A DNA stretch of 51,571 nt from Gemmatimonadota bacterium (GTDB lineage: Bacteria > Gemmatimonadota > Gemmatimonadetes > Longimicrobiales > Gaopeijiaceae). Shown here one piece after another: positions 16,152-23,977 of this stretch. The notes beneath the pieces are model-generated. The model saw only the letters and a program-made list of their open reading frames with translations, made no database searches and was not told where the DNA came from. Location of the stretch: NCBI GenBank assembly GCA_003559555.1, contig PWLA01000208.1, positions 1 through 51,571 on the forward strand, in the 5' to 3' direction. Each line of letters begins with the position of its first letter. Positions within the stretch are counted from its first letter, which is position 1. The position numbers and the translations under genes are program-made.

Positions 16152-17689
16152 CAGGTCTCCCCTCGCCCGAAGAGGGCTCCCAGCGCCCTGGACAGCCGAC
16201 GGATTCCCCGCTCTCCGTCCCACGCCAAGGTGGCTCGGACCAACCGGCGACTCCAGGGACGGTACGGAAACCACCAGGGCTCCCGGGACGGGGTGGGGCC
16301 GGTCTCCAGGAGAACCCGGGAACGGGAGAAGGCCAGCAGTCCCTCGTCGCCCCGGACCCGGGAGTATCCGCTCTCGCCTCGCCCCCCCACGGGGAGCCCG
16401 GGAATGGCCCAGTGTGAGAGGGTGTCGTTCACCGAGACCCCGCCGCAGCGGAGACGCCGGGCCAGGTCACGGCCCACCTCCGCATCGGAGGTCCAGACCG
16501 AGGCGAAGAGGCCCATGGGGTGCGCGTTGGCCCGGGCCACCGCCTCGTCCATGTCCGCCACCGCCATCACCGGCAGGAGGGGGCCGAAGGTCTCTTCCCG
16601 CATGATTCGCATCCGGTCGTTCACATCGGCCAGGATCGTGGGGAGGAAGACGTTGGAGGCCGGGTCCACCCGCCGGCCCCCGCAGAGGACCCGGGCGCCC
16701 CGCTCCAGGGCATCGTCCAGATGCGCCTCTACCGTGCCGAGCTGCTCCGGAGTGGTGAGGGGGCCCACGTCCACCTCCCCGCCGGAGCCCGCCCGGAGCT
16801 CCGAGGTCACCCGAGTGAGTCGCCGGAGGAAGTCCTCGTAGACCGGCTCCTCGACAAAGACCCGCTCGGTGGCCAGGCAGGTTTGACCGGCGTTGAAGAA
16901 GGCGCCAAAGGCGATCCCCCGGGCAGCCCGGTCCAGGTCCGCGTCGGACCGGACCAGCGCCGGGTCCTTTCCTCCCAACTCCAGGGAAACCGGAAGGAGC
17001 CGGGGCGCCGCCCCCGCCAGAACCTTCCGGGCCACCGCGGGGCTCCCGGTGAAATGGACCCGGTCCACCCCGGCCGCCACCAGGGCCTCCCCGGTGTCGG
17101 CGCCCCCCTGGATGACCTGGACGAGACCCTCGGGGATGTCCGTATGGCCCAGCAGCTCGGACAGGACCGCGCCGGTGAACGGAGTTCGCTCGGACGGCTT
17201 CAGGACCACCCCGTTGCCGGCGAAGAGGGCGGTGAGGGTCACCTCGGCGGTGAGGATGAACGGGTAGTTCCACGGCCCGATGACCGCCACCACGCCGTAG
17301 GGTTCGTGCTGGATCCGGGGCCGCTTCCACAGAAGCCACCCCCGGCTTACGCGGCGGGAACGGAGGAGACGGGGAGCGCGCCGCTCGTAGTAACGACACA
17401 GGCGGACCACCGACGCCACCTCGATGAGGGCCTCCACCTCGGGCTTGCCGGTCTCGGCCACGATCCGGTCGGCGATCTCCTGGGAGCGGGCGGCCAGAAG
17501 GGCCCGGAGACCGGAGAGGTGGCGGACCCGATCGGACGGATCCAGCGATGCCCAGCCGGGCTGGGCCTTCCGGACCCGGGCCACCGCGGCCCGGACCTGG
17601 TCGATGCCGTCCACCGGCACCGTCCCCACGGGCGTTCCGTCCTGGGGACGCCGGATCAGGAGGAGATCGGTATCGGGGTGCTCGTTCAC
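16151..17689 (-). CDS. NAD(P)-dependent aldehyde dehydrogenase
   Basis: ALDH-superfamily enzyme of 512 aa. The cofactor-binding motif is GPWNYPFILT, followed by FTGSPAVARKV. The catalytic Glu is in LELGGKDP and the catalytic Cys in GQTCLATERV. The EETFGPLLPV motif is also present. The short-chain pattern with a C-terminal hydrophobic/aromatic segment (PSREPWWFPYRPWSRRLVR) is like medium- to long-chain aldehyde dehydrogenases. The GTG at 17689 is chosen because it overlaps the previous stop as GTGA and has GGAGG five bases upstream. The longer open frame merely runs over the end of the GlcDE gene. Lying between glcDE and glcF, it may oxidise glycolaldehyde or lactaldehyde to the acid used by GlcDEF. 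That substrate is inferred. Confidence 0.88.
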   Translation of the reverse strand: MNEHPDTDLLLIRRPQDGTPVGTVPVDGIDQVRAAVARVRKAQPGWASLDPSDRVRHLSGLRALLAARSQEIADRIVAETGKPEVEALIEVASVVRLCRYYERRAPRLLRSRRVSRGWLLWKRPRIQHEPYGVVAVIGPWNYPFILTAEVTLTALFAGNGVVLKPSERTPFTGAVLSELLGHTDIPEGLVQVIQGGADTGEALVAAGVDRVHFTGSPAVARKVLAGAAPRLLPVSLELGGKDPALVRSDADLDRAARGIAFGAFFNAGQTCLATERVFVEEPVYEDFLRRLTRVTSELRAGSGGEVDVGPLTTPEQLGTVEAHLDDALERGARVLCGGRRVDPASNVFLPTILADVNDRMRIMREETFGPLLPVMAVADMDEAVARANAHPMGLFASVWTSDAEVGRDLARRLRCGGVSVNDTLSHWAIPGLPVGGRGESGYSRVRGDEGLLAFSRSRVLLETGPTPSREPWWFPYRPWSRRLVRATLAWDGERGIRRLSRALGALFGRGET

Positions 17690-20442
17690 ATCCACCTCCA
17701 CCTCCAGGCTCCAGGGAGGATTCCCCGGGGGTCGAAGACTCTTCGCAGACCGGCGTGCAGGCGGGCCCGCGGCTCGGAAGGGGGATCGCCGGGGAAGCCG
17801 GTGGGCCGGTCGCCCTCGCCGGCGGCACCCCACGCCCGAACATGACCGGCCAGGAGATCGGCCGCCACGGTGGGCGAATCCAGCCTGCCGACGCAGTCCG
17901 CCACCTGAGCGGGTCCTACCCGCCACCGCCGATGGTTCCGGCCCCGGCCCTCGGCCATGGAACGCTCCCGGACCCACGCCCGGGAGTCGGGCCCCTCCAC
18001 CACCCGGGAGGGAGCGCCTGCCGCGCCCCGGGCCGCCCGCTCCACCCGGTCCACCTCCGCCTCCGAGGCCATGAGTCGGAGGACCACCCGCACCCCGGCA
18101 GTCGGATCCCCGTGGAGCTCCAGCCCCGCCATGGGGAGGGGAAGAGCGGCCAGCTCCCGCCCCAGGCGGAGCCCCTCCTCCAGTCCGGTCGCCTTCCACT
18201 CCAGAGTCCGGTCGAGACCAGGGCGGGGAAAGAGCCGGAGCCACACCGCGCAGATGAGCCCCAACGCCCCCCCACTTCCGCAGCTCAGCCGTACCAGGTC
18301 GAAGCCCGCCACGTTCTTGACCACCCGTCCCCCCAGCTCCAGGACCTGGCCCCGGCCGTCCACCAGGGTGAGCCCCAGGAGCTGGTCCCGGGGCCGGCCG
18401 AAGGCGGTGGCCAGGGGTCCGGCCAACCCGGTGGCCACCACCCCTCCCAGGGTGACCCGGTCACCCCCCGGCGGGTCCAGGGGAAGCCACTGGGACTCTG
18501 TGGCCACCACCTGGTCCAGCGCCCCCAGGGAGGTCCCCGCTCCGGCCCGGAGGGTGAGATCGGCGGCCTCATAGTCCAGGACGCCCTGCATCCGGCCGGT
18601 GGAGACCAGGAGATCGGCCTCGCGGGTGAAGTCGGCTGAGCCTCCCGACAGGGCCACCCCGGCCCCCAGGGGCAAAACACGCCAACCCTCCTCGCCGGCC
18701 ACCTGCAGGAGGGCCGCCGCCTGCTCCGGATCCGAAGGATGGACCACCGGCGTCCCGGCAGGCGACCCCGTCCCTTCGGCGTTCCCGGTATCGTCGCCCT
18801 TACCAACCTCCGTATCGCCCAGGAGCCGGCCCACCCGCCGGCGCACCTCCGCCGGCCGCGGCCTCTCTCTGGGCGCGATGGTGGCGGGAGCGGATCCGGC
18901 GGTAGGCTCGGAGCCGGGGAAGGGCCTCGGGGAATCGACTGCGACGGCTTCGTCAGCGACGGCTTCGTCGGGGAGATCGATCCCTGGGGCGGGCGCCGAA
19001 AGGTACTCGTCCGGGAGGACCTTCCCCGGGTTGCACCGTCCGGTGGGGTCGAAGACCGCCTTGACCCGTCCCATGGCCCGCATCACCTCCGGAGAGAGAA
19101 CCATGGACAGGTACTTCCGCTTGTCCAGCCCCACCCCGTGCTCGCCGGTGATGGTGCCGCCCACCTCCACGCAGACCTGCATGATCTCCCGGGAGGCCTT
19201 CTCCACCCGGGCCAGTTCGTCGGGATCATTGCGGTCAAAGAGGAGGTTCGGGTGCAGGTTGCCGTCTCCTGCGTGGAAGACGTTGGCCACCCGCAGGTCG
19301 TAGCGGCGGCCGATCTCCCCGACCCGGGCCAGCACCTCGGGGAGCCGGGTCCGGGGGACGGTGGCGTCCTGTACCAGGAGGTCGGGAGCGATGCGGCCCA
19401 TGGCACCGAAGGCCTTCTTCCGACCCTTCCAGAGCGCCGCCCGCTCCTCTTCGTCGGCGGCGGTACGCACCTCCCGGGCTCCCGCCGCCATGCAGGCGCT
19501 CCGGGCCGCCTCCGCCTCGGCCGCGAGCCCGGCCTCCACCCCGTCGAACTCCACCACCAGCGCCGCCGCCACGTCGGTGGGGAAGCCGGCGGCGAACACC
19601 GACGCCTCCACCGCCTGGATCGTCTCCCGGTCCACGATCTCCAGGGCTGCCGGCAGGAGTCCCATGCCGATGATCTCCGAGACCGCGCTCCCCGCCTCCT
19701 CCAGCGAATCGAAGAGGGCCAGCAGGGTTCGCACCCCCTCGGGCACGGGCAGGAGCGCCACCTCGATCTCCACCGCCACCCCGAAGCATCCCTCCGATCC
19801 CACGAACAGCCCCGTGAGATCCAGCTCCGGTTCGTCGCCGACCCTCCGGGGTCGGGAGGCCGCTCCACCCCCCCGGGCCAGGCTCCCGAACTCCACGCGC
19901 TGGCCGTCGGGAAGGATCACCACCAGACCCGTCACGTAACGAGAGGTGACCCCGTACTTGAGGCAGTGGGGGCCGCCGGAGTTCTCCGCCACGTTCCCGC
20001 CCAGGGTGCAGGCGCTCTGGGAGGAGGGGTCCGGGGCGTAGTAGAGACCGTGAGGCGCCGCCGCCCGGGTCAGGTGGGCGTTGATGACGCCCGGCTCCAC
20101 CCGGGCTCGGCGGTTGGCGCCGTCCACCTCCAGAATCCGGTTCATGCGGGGAGTGGCCACCACGACCCCGCCATTCACCGCCAGCCCCCCACCGCTGAGC
20201 CCGGTCCCGGCTCCCCGGGGCACGAAGGCGCGCCCCGCCCCATGCAGCATCCGGATGACCTCCTGCAACTCGGCCCCGTCGCCCGGGAGGATCACCGCCG
20301 ACGGACGCTCGCGGTACTGGGTGAGCCCATCCGACTCGAAGACCAGGAGCCGGTCCGGGTCCGAGATCACGGCCCGGGGGCCCACCACCTGCCGAAGCTG
20401 GTCAAGGAACGAGGAGGTCGGAGGGGCTGCGGGCTGGGACAC
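17686..20442 (-). CDS. glcD: fused glycolate/D-lactate oxidase FAD subunits (GlcD-GlcE fusion)
   Basis: A 918-aa protein made of two flavoprotein halves. Residues 1 to about 485 are a full GlcD-type FAD-linked oxidase: FAD loop PRGAGTGLSGGGLAVNGG, GGNVAENSGGPHC, HAGDGNLHPN and GEHGVGLDKRKY. A linker of about 65 residues rich in E, A and P follows. Residues from about 555 resemble GlcE, with a second FAD_binding_4 domain (LPLGAGVALSGGSADF, GGVVATGLAGPL, VVKNVAGFDLVRL) and a short C-terminal part. In Escherichia coli these are separate genes. The GTG start at 20442 lacks a clear ribosome site, so the exact start is uncertain. The end overlaps the ALDH start. Glycolate is the likely substrate, with D-lactate or a related 2-hydroxyacid also possible. 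Confidence 0.9.
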   Translation of the reverse strand: MSQPAAPPTSSFLDQLRQVVGPRAVISDPDRLLVFESDGLTQYRERPSAVILPGDGAELQEVIRMLHGAGRAFVPRGAGTGLSGGGLAVNGGVVVATPRMNRILEVDGANRRARVEPGVINAHLTRAAAPHGLYYAPDPSSQSACTLGGNVAENSGGPHCLKYGVTSRYVTGLVVILPDGQRVEFGSLARGGGAASRPRRVGDEPELDLTGLFVGSEGCFGVAVEIEVALLPVPEGVRTLLALFDSLEEAGSAVSEIIGMGLLPAALEIVDRETIQAVEASVFAAGFPTDVAAALVVEFDGVEAGLAAEAEAARSACMAAGAREVRTAADEEERAALWKGRKKAFGAMGRIAPDLLVQDATVPRTRLPEVLARVGEIGRRYDLRVANVFHAGDGNLHPNLLFDRNDPDELARVEKASREIMQVCVEVGGTITGEHGVGLDKRKYLSMVLSPEVMRAMGRVKAVFDPTGRCNPGKVLPDEYLSAPAPGIDLPDEAVADEAVAVDSPRPFPGSEPTAGSAPATIAPRERPRPAEVRRRVGRLLGDTEVGKGDDTGNAEGTGSPAGTPVVHPSDPEQAAALLQVAGEEGWRVLPLGAGVALSGGSADFTREADLLVSTGRMQGVLDYEAADLTLRAGAGTSLGALDQVVATESQWLPLDPPGGDRVTLGGVVATGLAGPLATAFGRPRDQLLGLTLVDGRGQVLELGGRVVKNVAGFDLVRLSCGSGGALGLICAVWLRLFPRPGLDRTLEWKATGLEEGLRLGRELAALPLPMAGLELHGDPTAGVRVVLRLMASEAEVDRVERAARGAAGAPSRVVEGPDSRAWVRERSMAEGRGRNHRRWRVGPAQVADCVGRLDSPTVAADLLAGHVRAWGAAGEGDRPTGFPGDPPSEPRARLHAGLRRVFDPRGILPGAWRWRWM

Positions 20443-20510
20443 GGATCTGGATTGAGAGGTGGCGGATCAGGCGGGGTGCTGCGTAGCCGGGACCCGGAGG
20501 TTATCACCCT

Positions 20511-21335
20511 TCAGGAACCCGGGGCAAGCAGCCCTTCCCCACCCTCGGTGGGAGCTCCGGAAGAAGGAAACGGCGCCACCTCAAGATACTCCAGGATGGC
20601 CCGGACGCTCCACCGGGCGCCCTCCCGGAGTCCGGTGGGAAGCTCGTCTCCGTAGATCCGGTCCACAAGGGCCTCCAGCCCCTCCTTCGAGGCCGGCTCC
20701 CGACCGCCGACTCCGTGGTCCAGCGCCCCCTGCACCTGGCGGATCCGCTCCAGGCGGTGGCTGCGGAAGCGGTCCACGGCATCGTCGGGATCGGTGAGGT
20801 CCGGACCATGCGCCGGGATGATCCGCCGCAACTCCATCGCCTGGATCCGATCCAGTGACGCCAGATAGTCGGCCACGCAGCCCGGGTACTCGCCGACCCA
20901 CGTGGTGCTGCCTCGACCCAGGAGGAGATCGCCAGCCAGGAGGATCCCGTGGGGCCGGAGGAGGAAGGCCAGGTGGTCCGGCGTGTGACCGGGGGTCGGC
21001 ACCACTTCCACGGTGCCCCCGTCGGTGGCCACCCGCTGACCTGCGCTCAGGGGCTCGACTCCGCTACCCTCGGCCGCGGCCCGCACCTGAAACCCCGTGG
21101 CCCGGGCCAGGGCCGGAGCGCCGGCGGCATGGTCGGGGTGCCGGTGGGTCAGGAGAATCACCCCCCACTCGGCGCCCTCCACCTCCCGGAGGAGGGCCTC
21201 GCGGTGTGGGGCGTCGTCGGGACCCGGGTCCACCACGGCCACCCGCCGTCGGCCCACGATGACGCTCCGGGTCCCTCCCAACGCAAAGAGCCCCGCATTG
21301 TCGGCCTGGACAATGCGGGGCTCTCCGGGGGTCAT
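20511..21335 (-). CDS. MBL-fold metallo-hydrolase
   Basis: Metallo-beta-lactamase-fold hydrolase of 274 aa. The metal site motif is THRHPDHAAG, with further ligands in PTPGHTPDHLAF, LLAGDLLLG and IPAHGPDL. The C-terminal winged-helix-like tail (RWSVRAILEYLEVA) places it near LACTB2/RNase BN-like and glyoxalase II-like proteins. The physiological substrate is not evident. The gene lies 52 bases after the GAF-domain gene and 68 bases before glcD on the same strand and is probably in the same transcript. Confidence 0.82.
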   Translation of the reverse strand: MTPGEPRIVQADNAGLFALGGTRSVIVGRRRVAVVDPGPDDAPHREALLREVEGAEWGVILLTHRHPDHAAGAPALARATGFQVRAAAEGSGVEPLSAGQRVATDGGTVEVVPTPGHTPDHLAFLLRPHGILLAGDLLLGRGSTTWVGEYPGCVADYLASLDRIQAMELRRIIPAHGPDLTDPDDAVDRFRSHRLERIRQVQGALDHGVGGREPASKEGLEALVDRIYGDELPTGLREGARWSVRAILEYLEVAPFPSSGAPTEGGEGLLAPGS

Positions 21336-21386
21336 GCTGCCTGCGTCCGGCCCCGCCCCTGTGAGGGGATCCGGGACCCGGCGCTC

Positions 21387-21878
21387 CTACCGACGCTCGG
21401 CGGCGATCTGCTCCGCCAGCTTGTCCGCCACCGCCTCGAGGGCGGATTCGTCTTTCTCGGTGAAGGCAGCGGGCTCTTCCGAGTCCAGGTCGATCTGACC
21501 AAAGATCTCGTCACCGGCCCGAATCAGGACCACCAGCTCGGACTGGACGTGGGGAGAGCAGGCCAGGTAGTTGTCCAGCTCGCTCACGTCAGGAACGTTC
21601 TGGTTCTCCTTCGTCTCCACCGCCGTGCCGCAGACTCCCTGGCCTACCGCGATCTTGGCATGCTCGGTCGGCTCGCCCACGTAGTTGTGGAGCCAGAGCT
21701 CGTCGCCCTCGTCGTTCAGGAGATAGACCCCCACCCAGTCGTAGCGGTCGTCAGCGACGGCGATCCTCTTCACGGCCTGCCGCAGGAGGGCGTCGGACAG
21801 GAAACCCCCGTCCCGCATCTCCTGCAGTTCCTTCACCAGCTCGGTGGCGTCTATCATGACCTCTTCGTATGCCTCCAA
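21387..21878 (-). CDS. GAF-domain protein, probable free methionine-(R)-sulfoxide reductase
   Basis: A single GAF domain of 163 aa. The stretch AVGQGVCGTAVETKENQNV followed by DVSELDNYLACSPHVQSELV matches the fRMsr (MsrC/YebR) pattern, in which the Cys of the IAC/LAC motif is catalytic and the Cys of GVCG helps resolve it. Both Cys are present, while a third Cys seen in some members is not. The upstream in-frame start is a TTG at 21878. An ATG at 21857 would give a 156-aa protein and is a fair alternative. It is the first gene after a likely promoter at 21945-21974 and may lead the long operon running to 8278. Confidence 0.7.
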   Translation of the reverse strand: MEAYEEVMIDATELVKELQEMRDGGFLSDALLRQAVKRIAVADDRYDWVGVYLLNDEGDELWLHNYVGEPTEHAKIAVGQGVCGTAVETKENQNVPDVSELDNYLACSPHVQSELVVLIRAGDEIFGQIDLDSEEPAAFTEKDESALEAVADKLAEQIAAERR

Positions 21879-21944
21879 CCATGGAGAGACGGCGGCAATT
21901 CGGAACCTCCGGCCCCCCGTTCATGTCTACTGCCGAGAACAGTT

Positions 21945-21974
21945 AGTCTAACCAAGCGTGTCACGGCGAGTCAA
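21945..21974 (-). promoter_or_regulatory. candidate sigma-70-type promoter for the GAF-to-menC operon
   Basis: On the minus strand a TTGACT (-35, 21969-21974) and a TAGACT (-10, 21945-21950) are separated by 18 bases. They lie in the 117-base gap upstream of the GAF gene, in locally AT-richer DNA. No other good promoter was seen in the following 13 kb of closely packed minus-strand genes. Confidence 0.45.
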
Positions 21975-21995
21975 CGCTTCGCCCGGGCCAGTCCG

Positions 21996-23066
21996 CTACT
22001 CCTGGACGAACGAGACGCCTCGCTCGAGCCCTCTGACGAAGGCGGCCAGGAGCCTTGCCGCCCGCTCCAGGTCGGCCACGCTCACCACCTCGCTGGGCGA
22101 GTGCATGTAGCGGTTGGGGATGGAGACGAGGCCGGTAGGCACGCCGGAGCGCACCAGGAAGATGGCATCGGCGTCGGTCCGGGTGGCCGAGGGCGACGCG
22201 TGGAGGGTGACCGGAATCTCCTCCTCCTCGGCAGTGACCATGAGACGCTCCATGACCAGTGGGTGGGTGGCCGAGCCCCGGGTCAGCACCGGTCCGCCAC
22301 CCAGTTCGTGCTCTCCCACCTCCTTCTTGCTGGCATCGGGCACGTCGGTGGCGAAGGTGACATCCACCACCAGCGCAGCGTCCGGTTCCAGGGAGAAGGC
22401 CGAGCTCCGGGCCCCGCCGCCGAAGAAGCCGATCTCCTCCTGCGAGGTGGCCACCGCCACCACACCAGCCTGGGCCGGCGGGTCCTCGGCCAGGAGCCGG
22501 AGGGCCTCCAGGACCACGTAGGCCCCCACCCGGTTGTCGATGGCCCGGGAGGCGATCCGGTCCCCCGCCAGCTGCTGGAAACCGGAGGCCAGCACCCCCG
22601 CGTCACCCACCCGGACGCCCATCTCCCCCACCTCGTCCCGGGAGGAGGCGCCCAGGTCCACCCACAGGTCCCGGATCTCCGAGACCTTCTTCCGCTCATC
22701 GGGCTTCATGAGGTGGATGGGCTTCTTGCCGATGACCCCTGGAACGTCGCCGTCCCGGCCCAGGATCCGGACCCGCTGTCCCACCAGCACCTGGGAATCC
22801 CAGCCGCCGATCCCATCGAAGTAGAGGAAGCCGTTCTCGTCGATGTGGGTGATCTGCAGGCCGATCTCGTCCATGTGCCCGGCCAGCATCACCCGGGGCC
22901 GGCGGTCCTCACCCAGCACCGCAAAGGAGTTGCCATGCACATCGGCCCAGACCCGGTCCGCATACCGCTCCGCCTCTTCCCGCCATATCCTGGCGGGCCG
23001 GACCTCGAACCCCGAGGGGCCGGCCTCATCCAGCAACCGCTTCAGAAATTCGACTCGTTCGTCCAT
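21996..23066 (-). CDS. M42-family aminopeptidase (deblocking/glutamyl aminopeptidase type)
   Basis: Cytoplasmic metallo-aminopeptidase of 356 aa, normal for the TET/M42 family. Metal and catalytic elements in order are AGHMDEIG (His and Asp), SRAIDNRVGAYV (bridging Asp), ATSQEEIGFFGG (Glu pair), DVTFATD (Asp) and a late His region (LHASPSATRTDADAIF). The open frame extends to 23168. The ATG at 23066 (MDERVEFLKRL) is chosen because AGGAG lies seven bases upstream and the family starts there. Role: removal of N-terminal residues from short peptides produced by the proteasome-like or Clp proteases. Confidence 0.9.
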   Translation of the reverse strand: MDERVEFLKRLLDEAGPSGFEVRPARIWREEAERYADRVWADVHGNSFAVLGEDRRPRVMLAGHMDEIGLQITHIDENGFLYFDGIGGWDSQVLVGQRVRILGRDGDVPGVIGKKPIHLMKPDERKKVSEIRDLWVDLGASSRDEVGEMGVRVGDAGVLASGFQQLAGDRIASRAIDNRVGAYVVLEALRLLAEDPPAQAGVVAVATSQEEIGFFGGGARSSAFSLEPDAALVVDVTFATDVPDASKKEVGEHELGGGPVLTRGSATHPLVMERLMVTAEEEEIPVTLHASPSATRTDADAIFLVRSGVPTGLVSIPNRYMHSPSEVVSVADLERAARLLAAFVRGLERGVSFVQE

Positions 23067-23179
23067 CTCGCATCTCCTGGACTCTGGTGAACCGGCCCTC
23101 GCCCGGCGGGCCTTGCAGTCTGATCGTGTCCCAGGCTCCGGGACCCCCGCGGGAGCCCGTCGTTCCACTCGAAGGCTGT

Positions 23180-23710
23180 TCAGTCCTGGACGATCTCCCC
23201 GGGTCGGGGTCCGGGACGGGGACCCTCGTCCTCGTCGTCGGTCTCGTCAGGCTCCACTTCGCCCCCGTGAGGCCAGGTCGGAGAGGCGCCCCCGGCGCCC
23301 CCCCACATACCACTTTGGCCCTGCATGCGTACGTGAAGGGTGCCCTCCTGGAGGCCCCGCTTCAGCCGAGCCACGATCCAGCGCTGAATCAGGCTTCGGG
23401 CTGGAGGGAGGAGGAGGGCGAACGCCAACACGTCGGTGAGGACCCCCGGCGTCATGAGGAAGGCTCCGGCCACCAGGAGACAGGCCCCGTCCAGAAGAGC
23501 CCGATGGGGCAACTGTCCCCGGGACAGCTCGGCCTGGATCCGGGCCATGGTCCGCACCCCCTCCTGGCGAACCAGGATGACGCCCAGCACCCCGGTGATG
23601 CCCACCAGCACCACCGTGGGCCACACCCCGATCCATTGGCCCACCTTGATCAGGAGGGCCAGCTCGATGAGGGGCACCAGAATGAAGAGACATCCCAGCC
23701 GTGGGAGCAA
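23180..23710 (-). CDS. fxsA: FxsA-family membrane protein
   Basis: Small inner-membrane protein with three to four hydrophobic segments: LGCLFILVPLIELALLIKVGQ, GVWPTVVLVGITGVLGVILV, and LLVAGAFLMTPGVLTDVLAFALLLPPAR. The last contains the MTPGVLTDVLG-like signature of FxsA. The C-terminus is an acidic tail (EVEPDETDDEDEG). Family members begin directly at the first hydrophobic segment, so the TTG at 23710 is used. No good ribosome site or ATG/GTG is found there. The region upstream in this frame looks non-coding (RRAWSPSPTRSSPTCPTS), while another frame looks better. The true N-terminus therefore needs care. Function is not well known: overproduction of E. coli FxsA relieves exclusion of phage T7 by the F plasmid. 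Confidence 0.72.
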   Translation of the reverse strand: MLPRLGCLFILVPLIELALLIKVGQWIGVWPTVVLVGITGVLGVILVRQEGVRTMARIQAELSRGQLPHRALLDGACLLVAGAFLMTPGVLTDVLAFALLLPPARSLIQRWIVARLKRGLQEGTLHVRMQGQSGMWGGAGGASPTWPHGGEVEPDETDDEDEGPRPGPRPGEIVQD

Positions 23711-23977
23711 GGCAACGGGCCTGGTGGAGGTGGGACAGGTTGGCGAAGAGCGGGTCGGGCTCGGGGACCACGCCCTCCGCAGTCGGGTAGTCCGGGGCGT
23801 CCGGCAGCCGGACCGCACATCGGTCCCGGGGAGCGGTCATCACACAGGACGGGGTTGGCCCGATCCCTCCCTCCATGCACATTTGGAGAAGGTGCGGCGG
23901 ACCGACGTCCGTCCAGGCCCCGGCACGACTCTAACATTCTCGTAGCTTTTCGCTCCGAAGCAAGGTGTACCCACAGC

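Noticed and set aside
17690-18244. N-terminal extension of the aldehyde dehydrogenase frame
   Set aside because: It lies over the well-supported GlcE half in another frame and is low-complexity. The GTG at 17689 with a ribosome site explains the start.
23087-23977. Long upstream extension of the ispH frame
   Set aside because: Antisense shadow of fxsA with no family similarity. IspH similarity begins at the ATG at 23978.
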